NCBI RefSeq assembly: GCF_034808145.1
Contig: NZ_JAXHGM010000004.1
Location: 186,001 to 250,000, forward strand
DNA length: 64,000 bases
Direction of reading: 5' to 3'
Source of the DNA: Halorubellus sp034808145
Lineage (GTDB): Archaea > Halobacteriota > Halobacteria > Halobacteriales > Natrialbaceae
The notes beneath the pieces were generated by a model that saw nothing but the letters and a program-made list of their open reading frames with translations, made no database searches and was not told the origin of the DNA. Position 1 is the first letter of the stretch, and each line of letters opens with the position of its first letter. Positions 51,749 to 59,465 of the stretch are shown here, in pieces. The translations under genes and the position numbers were made by a program.

Positions 51749-52006
51749 ATGAACACGCTTGCGAAGCGACTGTACAACGTCGCACCGGACCCGGTCACCC
51801 TCACGTTCGCCGACGACACCACCGTCGACCTCGCCATGCATCACGCCGAGTTCTTCCAGGAGGAACTCGAGGCCGAAGGCGAGGCCGACGACGGAACCAC
51901 GTACCGCATCGTCGACGGCGACGACGACGACGCCCTCCTCGTCGCTCGCGAGACCACCGACGGCTGGCAGGTCGTCGGCGAAGCCACCGACGTCCAGCGC
52001 GCCTGA
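51749..52006 (+). CDS. small haloarchaeal protein, hypothetical
   Basis: Protein of 85 residues, acidic, beginning MNTLAKRLYNVAPDPVTLTF and ending in TTDGWQVVGEATDVQRA. The pattern of alternating strands (TFADDTTVDLAMHHAEFFQE, then YRIVDGDDDDALLVARETTD) suggests a small beta-sheet domain. No named family recognised. Similar short proteins are often seen in haloarchaeal genomes. Confidence 0.7.
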   Translation: MNTLAKRLYNVAPDPVTLTFADDTTVDLAMHHAEFFQEELEAEGEADDGTTYRIVDGDDDDALLVARETTDGWQVVGEATDVQRA

Positions 52007-52150
52007 CGCCGACGACGCCATCGCCAGCCGGTCACGAGCATCACGAGCGCCACGCGGGCGCAGTCGCTCGCCGGTTCGAGTGAGAGTTTTGCGAGGGAAG
52101 AACGCTCCCAGAGCGCCTTCCGCATCTTGTGCGCCGTCCGGCGCACGCGA

Positions 52151-52234
52151 TGCGAGGGAAGGGATTTGAACCCTTGGACCTCTACAGGAGCGGATCTTGA
52201 GTCCGCCGCCGTTTCCTAGCTTGGCTACCCTCGC
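52151..52234 (-). tRNA. tRNA-Leu (anticodon CAA)
   Basis: Minus-strand cloverleaf of 84 nt. The acceptor stem GCGAGGG (52234-52228) pairs with CCCTCGC (52158-52152) and is followed by discriminator A. The D arm is GCCAAGCTAGGAAACGGC. The anticodon stem-loop GCGGA-CTCAAGA-TCCGC has CAA at 52199-52197. A long variable arm (about 14 nt, CCTGTAGAGG) marks class II. The T arm is AAGGG-TTCAAAT-CCCTT. No intron is present and CCA is not encoded. The CAA anticodon reads UUG codons. Confidence 0.96.
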
Positions 52235-52421
52235 ACGCGATTGCGTCTCGGCGGACCGCGCGCTAAAGCCTTGCGGACCGAGGCGACGCGGACGCGAGCG
52301 CCGCGTTGGCGAGACCCCGAGCGGCCAGCCGTCGAGGGGCGGTCCGTGCACGGGAGCGAGCTGCCGACCGAACGGTCTCGGGACCCCATCGTTCTTCGGC
52401 ACCGAGTGCGTGCTCGGGCGT

Positions 52422-52907
52422 ATGGACGAACACACGAACGACCCGTCGGTCGGTCCGCCTGCTCGCGGCGACCCGACGGGATGGGACGCCGACGCGGGCC
52501 GCTGGGAGCACGCGACGCTCCGGCGCTCCCTCGAACACGGCGTCGCGCTGTTCAACTCGGGCGCGTACCACGAATCGCACGACTGCTTCGAGGACGAGTG
52601 GTACAACTACGGGCGTGGGTCCCGCGAGTCGATGTTCCTCCACGGGATGGTGCAGGTCGCCGCCGGCACGTACAAGCACGTCGACTTCGAGGACGACGAC
52701 GGGCTCCGGTCGCTGTTCCGGACCGCTCTCCAGTACTTCCAGGGCCTCCCCAAGGACATGTACGGCGTCGAACTCCTCGACGTCCGGACGACGCTCTCGA
52801 ACGCGCTCCACGACCCGACGGTCGTCGAGGGCTGGCAGCTCCGGCTCGACGGCCAGATTCCGGAGGCGACAGAGGCCGATTACGCGTACGCCGAGCACCG
52901 GGACTGA
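52422..52907 (+). CDS. DUF309-family protein
   Basis: Protein of 161 residues. The DUF309 motif is FNSGAYHESHDCFEDEWYNY (H-E-x-H-x5-E-x-W), followed by helical repeats such as MFLHGMVQVAAGTYKHVDFE and FRTALQYFQGLPKDMYGVEL. The conserved His/Glu may bind a metal. The function is unknown. The N-terminal 25 residues are disordered. The start at ATG 52422 is preferred; upstream sequence in frame is basic and non-coding-like. Confidence 0.88.
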   Translation: MDEHTNDPSVGPPARGDPTGWDADAGRWEHATLRRSLEHGVALFNSGAYHESHDCFEDEWYNYGRGSRESMFLHGMVQVAAGTYKHVDFEDDDGLRSLFRTALQYFQGLPKDMYGVELLDVRTTLSNALHDPTVVEGWQLRLDGQIPEATEADYAYAEHRD

Positions 52908-52962
52908 GCGACGGTCTCGGCAAGCGAACCGAACGGAAGAGAGACGCGGGGTTCGCGACGGG

Positions 52963-55608
52963 TCAGGTGAGGCGTCGTCGCGCGACGACGCCGACGGCGG
53001 CGAGCACGCTCGACGCTGACAGCAGCCAGCCCGCGAGCGACCCCTCCGGGAACGACCCGAGTAACGTGCTGTTCGGCGGGCCACACGACTCCGCGGTGCC
53101 AGCAGTCCCACCTGGCTCGTCGCACAGGTCAGTGCTGGACTTGACGAGAACCGTCGAGATCTGCTGGTTCGACGTCCACTCGACCGCTATCGGCTCGCCG
53201 GGCGCCTTGAACGTGACGTCGGTGATGGTCACGCCCTCGCTGTCACCACCCTCGGGGACGAACTGGCTGCCCGTCCACTCGAACTTCACGAGCTGCCGTT
53301 CGCCATCCGGACAGGGGTCGTTCCCGGGGCCCGACTGGCCCTCGACGCAGAACGCGACGTAGCTGATAGCCGCGTCCTCTGACTCCGTCGCCGTGGTGGT
53401 GGTAGTGGTCGTCGTCGGCTCCGTCGTGGTGGTAGTGGTCGTCGTCGGCTCCGTCGTGGTGGTAGTGGTCGTCGTCGGCTCCGTCGTGGTGGTAGTGGTC
53501 GTCGTTGGNNNNNNNNNNNNNNNNNNNNNNNNNNNNNNNNNNNNNNNNNNNNNNNNNNNNNNNNNNNNNNNNNNNNNNNNNNNNNNNNNNNNNNNNNNNN
53601 NNGTTGGCTCCGTCGTGGTGGTAGTGGTCGTCGTTGGCTCCGTCGTGGTGGTAGTGGTCGTCGTTGGCTCCGTCGTGGTGGTAGTGGTCGTCGTCGGCTC
53701 AGTCGTGGTCGGTTCGGTCGTGGTTGGCTCCGTGGTCGTTGGTTCCGTCGTGGTCGGTTCGGTCGTGGTTGGCTCCGTGGTCGTTGGTTCCGTCGTGGTC
53801 GGCTCAGTCGTCGTCGGCTCCGTCGTGGTCGGCTCCGTGGTCGTCGGCTCAGTCGTGGTCGGCTCCGTGGTCGTTGGTTCGGTCGTCGTCGGCTCAGTCG
53901 TCGTCGGCTCCGTCGTGGTCGGCTCCGTGGTCGTCGGCTCCGTCGTGGTCGGCTCCGTGGTCGTTGGCTCAGTCGTCGTGGGTTCAGTCGTGGTCGGCCT
54001 CGTGGTCGTCGGTTCCGTGGTCGTCGGCTCCGTCGTGGTCTCGGGTGGTTCTTCGGGCGGTTCGCATTCGCCGTCGAAGAGCGCGACCTCGCCGGCGTCG
54101 GGTTGCGTGGTGTCGGCGTTCGGTGCGCCGACGACGACGTCCTTCGTGTCGTCGCGAGTGACGCTGCCGACGTCCGAGAGCGCGGTGCCGGCGCGGTCGC
54201 GGGCCGACGCACCGCGGAGCGTCGCGTGCGCGTCGGCCAGATTCCGGGTTCCCTGCGGGTCGCTGGCGCCGACAACGAGGTACGCGGCGCCCGCGTTCGG
54301 TCCGGCGTGGTCGTTCCCGGGCGCGCCGACGAGGACGTCCGCGTAGTCGTCGCACGTGACGTCACCCGAGCCGGCGGAGGAGACCGCCCAGCCGGCGCGG
54401 TCGCCCGCCGCCTCCCCGTCGAGGACGACCGCCGCGTCCGCGAGCGACGTGACGCCGGCCGCGTTCGCGCCCCCGAGGACGACGTACGCCGCGCCGGACT
54501 GGTTCCCGTTCTCGTCCGCGAACGGCGCACCGACGACGACGTCGGCGGAGCCGTCGTCGTTCACGTCACCGGCCGTGGCGACGTCCCATCCTGCACCGTC
54601 TCGCTGGTCGACGCCGGCCAGTGCGAGTCGCGCGTCGGCGAGCGAGCTCGACGCCGGCAGCGACCCGTCGGTGACGACGTACGCCGCGCCCGCGTTCGAC
54701 GCGGACCGGTTCGCGTGCGGCGCGCCGACGAGGAGGTCGTGGCCGCCGTCGCCGTCGAAGTTCTCCGCGGTCGCGACCGACCAGCCCGCCCAGTCGCCCG
54801 CCGCCTCGCCGGTGAGTTTCGCGTCGGCGGCCGCCGAGATGGCGGACTCGCCGGTCGGCGGGTCGTCGAGGACGTACGCGGCGCCGGCGTTCCGGCCGGC
54901 GTCGTCGTCCCAGGGTGCGCCGACGAGAACGCGGTCGCGGACGCCGTCGTCGGGCGCGCCGACGCCGGCGACGTCGAACCCGACGAGGTCGTCGGGGTCG
55001 TCGCCGTAGAGGACGTGGTCCGCGGTCGACAGCGCCGTCTCGCCGCCGAAGTCCTCGCCGCCGTGGACGACGAACGCCGCGCCCGCGTCGTGCCCGTTCG
55101 CGTCGTCGTGCGGGGCGCCGACGACGAGGTCGGAGACGCCGTCCCCGTTCACGTCCGCCGCCGCGACCGACTCCCCGGCGCGACTGTTGCGCGCGTCCCG
55201 GTAGAGGGTCGCGTCGGCGTTGCGCGCGTGCAGTTCGTCCGCCTCCACGGGACCGAAGAAGACGAACACGGCGCCGCCGTACTTCGCGCCGGTGTCGTTG
55301 AACGGCGCGCCGACGGCGACGTCGCGGTAGCCGTCGCCGTTCACGTCGCCGACGTTCGCGACCGCGTCGCCGAAGGAGTCGTTCATGCCGCCGCCGCGGA
55401 ACGTCGCGTCGGCGTCCGCGAGCGACAGCGTTCCAGTGAGCGGGTCGTCCGGCGCTGGGTCGACGGCGGCCGCGTCGGCGGTCCGTCCGTCGGCCGGCGC
55501 GAGCGGGGCGACGGTCGCGGTCAGCGTCCCGAGGACGACGACGGCGCTGATGACGACGGCGCTCCACTGCGCGGCGGTCGCGTCGTCACCGAGGCGTGTG
55601 CTGGCCAT
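52963..55608 (-). CDS. FG-GAP repeat surface protein with TTE linker (contains N gap)
   Basis: Exported protein of 881 residues as assembled. A signal/anchor segment (about 13-36) is followed by seven FG-GAP repeats (about 70-485), each with a calcium-binding loop such as VGDVNGDGYRDVAVGAPFND. Together they should form an integrin-alpha-like beta-propeller. A Thr/Glu/Pro linker of PTTTE and PTTTTTTTTE units follows (interrupted by Ns), then a beta domain with CDEPGGTAGTAESCGPP, and a C-terminal hydrophobic segment GWLLSASSVLAAVGVVARRR that anchors it to the membrane. It is probably adhesive; the linker should be heavily O-glycosylated, which is inferred. Confidence 0.88.
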   Translation of the reverse strand: MASTRLGDDATAAQWSAVVISAVVVLGTLTATVAPLAPADGRTADAAAVDPAPDDPLTGTLSLADADATFRGGGMNDSFGDAVANVGDVNGDGYRDVAVGAPFNDTGAKYGGAVFVFFGPVEADELHARNADATLYRDARNSRAGESVAAADVNGDGVSDLVVGAPHDDANGHDAGAAFVVHGGEDFGGETALSTADHVLYGDDPDDLVGFDVAGVGAPDDGVRDRVLVGAPWDDDAGRNAGAAYVLDDPPTGESAISAAADAKLTGEAAGDWAGWSVATAENFDGDGGHDLLVGAPHANRSASNAGAAYVVTDGSLPASSSLADARLALAGVDQRDGAGWDVATAGDVNDDGSADVVVGAPFADENGNQSGAAYVVLGGANAAGVTSLADAAVVLDGEAAGDRAGWAVSSAGSGDVTCDDYADVLVGAPGNDHAGPNAGAAYLVVGASDPQGTRNLADAHATLRGASARDRAGTALSDVGSVTRDDTKDVVVGAPNADTTQPDAGEVALFDGECEPPEEPPETTTEPTTTEPTTTRPTTTEPTTTEPTTTEPTTTEPTTTEPTTTEPTTTEPTTTEPTTTEPTTTEPTTTEPTTTEPTTTEPTTTEPTTTEPTTTEPTTTEPTTTEPTTTEPTTTEPTTTTTTTTEPTTTTTTTTEPTTTTTTTTEPXXXXXXXXXXXXXXXXXXXXXXXXXXXXXXXXPTTTTTTTTEPTTTTTTTTEPTTTTTTTTEPTTTTTTTTATESEDAAISYVAFCVEGQSGPGNDPCPDGERQLVKFEWTGSQFVPEGGDSEGVTITDVTFKAPGEPIAVEWTSNQQISTVLVKSSTDLCDEPGGTAGTAESCGPPNSTLLGSFPEGSLAGWLLSASSVLAAVGVVARRRLT
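53393..54035 (-). repeat. TTE minisatellite with 94-N assembly gap
   Basis: Coding minisatellite in the FG-GAP surface protein. The C-terminal-side block (about 53393-53700) uses 30-bp units encoding PTTTTTTTTE; the N-terminal-side block (about 53700-54035) uses 15-bp units encoding PTTTE. The N run 53509-53602 falls in the 30-bp block, so the true number of units is not known. The frame is kept on both sides. Confidence 0.9.
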
Positions 55609-56051
55609 GCGAGGAACTGTCGAGAGAACGTGTCTTTGTTATGAGATTCCAACCGGTGTCGCCCGCGACGCCACGCTCGGCCTTCGAAGCGGGTTCTCTC
55701 GACTCCTCGGAGTGACGCCGTGACGGGCGCGACGACCGCGACGACACCTCGCGAGCGGAGACGACAACGCAGTCGGGCGGAAACCGGGTTCTACCGTCGG
55801 TCGAACGCGCCCGTTACTTGCCGTAGCCGGTTCCTGTGAGCGTACTTCGACGGGCTGGCGCTCGACCGGGCGCCCGAGTGTCGGGTCTCGACGTCGCGAG
55901 GGACGCACTGTGGGACGTGTCGTTGGCGCCGCCGACGGTCGCGCCGATGGTGCCACCGACGGTCGCGCCGATGGTTCGCGGTCCAGGAGGCGGAGCGAAC
56001 GCGCGGGTCGGGATGGACACCTGTTTCTGCGGGCGCGTCGACCGTGACGGT
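55609..56051. other. divergent region between FG-GAP gene and tmcA
   Basis: 443 bp. Near 55638 an AT-rich stretch (CATAACAAAG on the minus strand) could drive the FG-GAP protein gene. The tmcA frame is open throughout the right half but lacks haloarchaeal composition. A 20-bp direct duplication (ACCGACGGTCGCGCCGATGG and its near copy) lies at about 55930-55974. Confidence 0.45.
55930..55974 (+). repeat. direct duplication upstream of tmcA
   Basis: A sequence of about 20 bp, CGACGGTCGCGCCGATGGT, is repeated head to tail with a 4-nt spacer. It encodes VAPMVPP-type repeats if the frame is translated, but that frame is probably not coding here. Confidence 0.4.
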
Positions 56052-58418
56052 ATGAACGCGGACGGGATGGACGGAGGGGACGCCGCGGACTCGCGCGTCC
56101 GGGTCGGCGAGTACGCGCGAGCGCTGCACGGCGAGGCGCGTCGGGCGAACGAGCGGCGCGTGCTCGTGCTCGCCGGCGAGCCGGAGCGGACCCGAGCGCG
56201 GGCGCACGACGCGGTAGACGCGGTCCCGGTGGGCGTGAGCGAGACGACGGTCGTCGGCCCCGAGGACTTCCTCGCGGGCGAGCACGTCGGGACGCGTCGC
56301 GCCGGCGAGCTCCTGGGGACTACGCGCGAGGTGGTCGTCCTCGACTGCCACGAGGAGTGCCGGCCGAACGCGCTCGGGCGCGTCGTCGGCGTCGTCGACG
56401 GCGGCGGGCTCCTCGTCGTGCTCGCGCCGGACGTGGACGCGTGGCCGGACGTCCGCGACGGGTTCGACGAGGGCATGGCGGTGCCGCCGTTCTCGCTCGA
56501 CGACGTCACCGGGCACTTCAGGCGGCGGCTGGTGGCGCTCGCGCGAGCGCACCGCGGCGTGAGCGTCCTCGACGTCGACGACGGGAGCGACCGGGCGGAC
56601 GCGACCGGCGTCGTCGCGTCGGACGGCCGCACGGACCCGCCGCCGGCGAAGGCGACGCCGACGCCGTCATCGCCGACCGACGCGCGGTTCCCGGCGGCGG
56701 CGTACGAGGCGTGCCGGACCGTCGACCAGGCCGAGGCGGTCGCGGACCTGGAGGCGCTGCTCGACGAGAAGTCGGCGGTGGTCGTCTCGGCGGACCGCGG
56801 ACGCGGGAAGTCGAGCGCCGCGGGCCTGGCGGCGGGCGCGCTGGCGGCCGGCGGCGAGGACGTGGTGGTGACCGCGAGCGACCGCCGCGGGAGTCGCGAG
56901 GTCTTCGAGCGCGCTCGGGAACTCCTCGACGCGCTCGACGCCGCCGGCGACCACCCCGGCGAGTACGACCTGCGAGCCGCGTCGCCCGGTGACGACGCCG
57001 ACCGCGATGGAGCGACGACCGGGACGTCCACGGGCCCGGCCGGGCGCGTCCGGTTCGCGTCGCTCGCGGACGTCGTCGCCGACCCGACCATCGGAGACGT
57101 CCTCGTCGTGGACGAGGCGGCGACCGTGCCGGTCCGACGCCTGGAGGCGACGCTCGAAGCGGACCGCGTGGCGTATGCGACGACCGTCCACGGCTACGAG
57201 GGGACGGGTCGCGGGTTCGACGTCCGCTTCCGCGGCCGTCTCGACGACGGCGCGCACGACGTCGTCGAGTCCAAACTCGTGACGCCCATCCGGTACGCGG
57301 CGGGCGACCCCGTGGAGGTGTGGGCGTTCCGCGCGCTCCTGCTCGACGCCAGGCCGCCCGTGGACTCCCTCGTCGCGGACGCGACGCCCGACTCCGTCGA
57401 CTACCGCGAGCTCGACGCCGAGACGCTGCTCGGCGACGAGCACCTGCTCCGGGAGGTCTTCGGGTCGCTCGTGCTCGCGCACTACCGGACCGAGCCCGAC
57501 GACCTCGCGCGGCTGCTCGACGCGCCGAACCTCTCGGTGCACGCGCTGGTCCACGACGGCCACGTCGCCTGCGTCGCGCTCCTCGCCCGCGAAGGCGACC
57601 TGTCCGCCGAGCGACGCGCGAGCATGTACGAGGGCGGTCGCGTGAAGGGAAACATGCTCCCGGACGTCCTCACGAGCCAGCTCCGCGACGAACGCGCGGC
57701 GACGACCGTCGGCTACCGCGTCGTCCGCATCGCGACCCATCACGCCGTCCGTCGCGGCGGCCTCGCCTCGCACCTCCTCGCGGAGCTCCGCGCCGACGTC
57801 GGCGACGACGTCGACTGGCTCGGCTCGGGGTTCGGCGCGACGCCCGACCTCGTCGACTTCTGGCGCGAGAACGGGTACGGGAGCGTGCATCTGTCGACGA
57901 CGCGGAACGACGCGAGCGGCGAGTTCTCCGCAATCGTCCTCCGTCCGACGAGCGACGCGGGCCGGGCGCTCCACGACCGGCACGCCGAGTGGTTCGTCGA
58001 ACGGGCCCCGGGCGTGCTGTCGGACGCGCTCGCGGACTGCGACCCGGACGTCGTCCGTGCGACGCTACGGGCGTGCGACGCCGACGTCGACGTCGACCTC
58101 TCGCGGGCCGCGTGGCGGACCGTCGTCGGCGCGTCCTACGGCCCCGGGTTGTTCGACGTCGCACCCGGCCCGTTCCGCGACCTCGCGGCGAAGCACCTCG
58201 TCGACCCGGCGGGGAGCACCGGCGACCTCTCCGCTCGCGAGGAGCGCCTGCTCGTCGAACGCGCCCTCCAGGCACGGCCCTGGCCCGCCGTCGCGGACGA
58301 CCTCAAGTACGTCTCTCCGGGCGCCTGCATGCGCGCGCTCGGCGACGCCGTCCAACCGCTCGTCGACGCGTACGGCGACGCGGACGCGCTCCGCGAGCGC
58401 GAGCGCTACCGGGACTGA
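56052..58418 (+). CDS. tmcA: tRNA(Met) cytidine acetyltransferase TmcA
   Basis: Protein of 788 residues matching archaeal TmcA, which makes N4-acetylcytidine in tRNA and rRNA. Domains in order: a DUF1726-type N-terminal domain (about 30-150); an RNA-helicase-like domain with Walker A SADRGRGKSS (about 250) and Walker B VLVVDEAATVPV; a GNAT acetyltransferase with YEGGRVKGNMLPDVLTSQLR, then RIATHHAVRRGGLASHLLAE; and a C-terminal tRNA-binding part. The start is not certain: ATGs at 56052 and 56067 are both good. The long upstream in-frame extension to 55836 is rejected on composition. Confidence 0.93.
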   Translation: MNADGMDGGDAADSRVRVGEYARALHGEARRANERRVLVLAGEPERTRARAHDAVDAVPVGVSETTVVGPEDFLAGEHVGTRRAGELLGTTREVVVLDCHEECRPNALGRVVGVVDGGGLLVVLAPDVDAWPDVRDGFDEGMAVPPFSLDDVTGHFRRRLVALARAHRGVSVLDVDDGSDRADATGVVASDGRTDPPPAKATPTPSSPTDARFPAAAYEACRTVDQAEAVADLEALLDEKSAVVVSADRGRGKSSAAGLAAGALAAGGEDVVVTASDRRGSREVFERARELLDALDAAGDHPGEYDLRAASPGDDADRDGATTGTSTGPAGRVRFASLADVVADPTIGDVLVVDEAATVPVRRLEATLEADRVAYATTVHGYEGTGRGFDVRFRGRLDDGAHDVVESKLVTPIRYAAGDPVEVWAFRALLLDARPPVDSLVADATPDSVDYRELDAETLLGDEHLLREVFGSLVLAHYRTEPDDLARLLDAPNLSVHALVHDGHVACVALLAREGDLSAERRASMYEGGRVKGNMLPDVLTSQLRDERAATTVGYRVVRIATHHAVRRGGLASHLLAELRADVGDDVDWLGSGFGATPDLVDFWRENGYGSVHLSTTRNDASGEFSAIVLRPTSDAGRALHDRHAEWFVERAPGVLSDALADCDPDVVRATLRACDADVDVDLSRAAWRTVVGASYGPGLFDVAPGPFRDLAAKHLVDPAGSTGDLSAREERLLVERALQARPWPAVADDLKYVSPGACMRALGDAVQPLVDAYGDADALRERERYRD

Positions 58419-58520
58419 ACGCCGCTCTCACGACCGGACCACCCCGGAACCTGCGGCGACCGGTCCAAGAACGCGAGGGGGTAACCCTTTGTTCCTTCAA
58501 AACGTACGACACAGAGAACG

Positions 58521-59465
58521 ATGCAGGGCACTGGGCGCCGGGGGGTTCTCGGAGCGCTCGGTGGCGCCCTCGCGACCGCGGGCTGCGCGACGACACCGTC
58601 CGAGTCGTCGACGGGCACGACGCCGCATGCGGCCGTCGGTTCCAAGCAGTTCACCGCGAACCGACTGCTGGGCTGGATGACCTTCGAGACGCTGCTTGCT
58701 CGCGGGAGCGTCGACCCGGTCAACAGGATGGGCACGGGCGGGACCGACGAGACGTGGCGGGCGCTCGTCGACGGCGACGTCCACTGCTACTGGGAGTACA
58801 CCGGGACCGCGTGGCGCGACATCCTGGGGCGAGACGAGCGCTTCGGTGACGCCGACGCGCTCTACGACGCCGTCGTCGACGCACTCGCCGACCGCGACGT
58901 CGCGGTCGCCGCCCGCGGCGGGTACGACAACGCGTACGTCCTCTACGCGCGCCGGGCGTGGGTCGACCGGACCGGCATCGAGACGCTCGACGAGCTCTTC
59001 AGTTGGCTCGCCGACGGGAACGACGACGTCCGCGTCGCCATCACCGAACACTTCAAGCAGCGCCAGGACGGCTGGAGCGCCCTCCTCGACCACTACGACC
59101 TCGACCCCGACGGGCGCGAACGCCTGGCTGCGCGCACGACGTTCGTCGAACCGCTCGTCACGTACGACCTGCTCGCCAGTGGCGCCGCCGACGTCGGCCT
59201 GGGGTACGCGACGAACCCGAACGTCGTCGCCCTCGACGTCGTCGCCCTCGAGGACGACCACCGGTTCTTCCCGCCGTACCAGCCGATCCTCCTCGTCGAC
59301 GAGACGGCCGCGAGCGCGGCCGCCGTCCTGGAGACGACCGATAGCTTGGGGCGAGCGCTGGACGACGCGGCCGTCCTCCGCGAGCTGACGGCGCGCGTCG
59401 CGTTCGACGACGAGTCGCCGCGAACCGTCGCTCGCGAACACCTCCGCGAGGTCGGCGTCCTGTGA
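58521..59465 (+). CDS. glycine-betaine-type substrate-binding lipoprotein
   Basis: Protein of 314 residues. The N-terminus GRRGVLGALGGALATAGC is a Tat-type lipoprotein signal (Cys at about 22). The mature part follows the OpuAC/ProX osmoprotectant-binding family: AAVGSKQFTANRLLGWMTFE at the first lobe, YWEYTGTAWRDILG at the ligand-cleft region, then RVAITEHFKQRQDGWSALLD. Aromatic residues in these motifs would form the box for a quaternary amine. There is no cognate permease or ATPase; instead the stop overlaps the start of a histidine kinase gene, so it may supply a ligand signal. Confidence 0.87.
   Translation: MQGTGRRGVLGALGGALATAGCATTPSESSTGTTPHAAVGSKQFTANRLLGWMTFETLLARGSVDPVNRMGTGGTDETWRALVDGDVHCYWEYTGTAWRDILGRDERFGDADALYDAVVDALADRDVAVAARGGYDNAYVLYARRAWVDRTGIETLDELFSWLADGNDDVRVAITEHFKQRQDGWSALLDHYDLDPDGRERLAARTTFVEPLVTYDLLASGAADVGLGYATNPNVVALDVVALEDDHRFFPPYQPILLVDETAASAAAVLETTDSLGRALDDAAVLRELTARVAFDDESPRTVAREHLREVGVL

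Noticed and set aside
49081..52083. Very long plus-strand open frame of 1000 codons
   Set aside because: It runs antisense to the DUF63, Lrp/AsnC and inositol-monophosphatase genes. The product is Arg/His-rich with no acidic bias, a shadow caused by GC-rich codon use.
53393..54035. CRISPR-like array of short regular repeats
   Set aside because: The units are in-frame codon repeats (PTTTE) within a surface protein, with no unique spacers and no cas genes.
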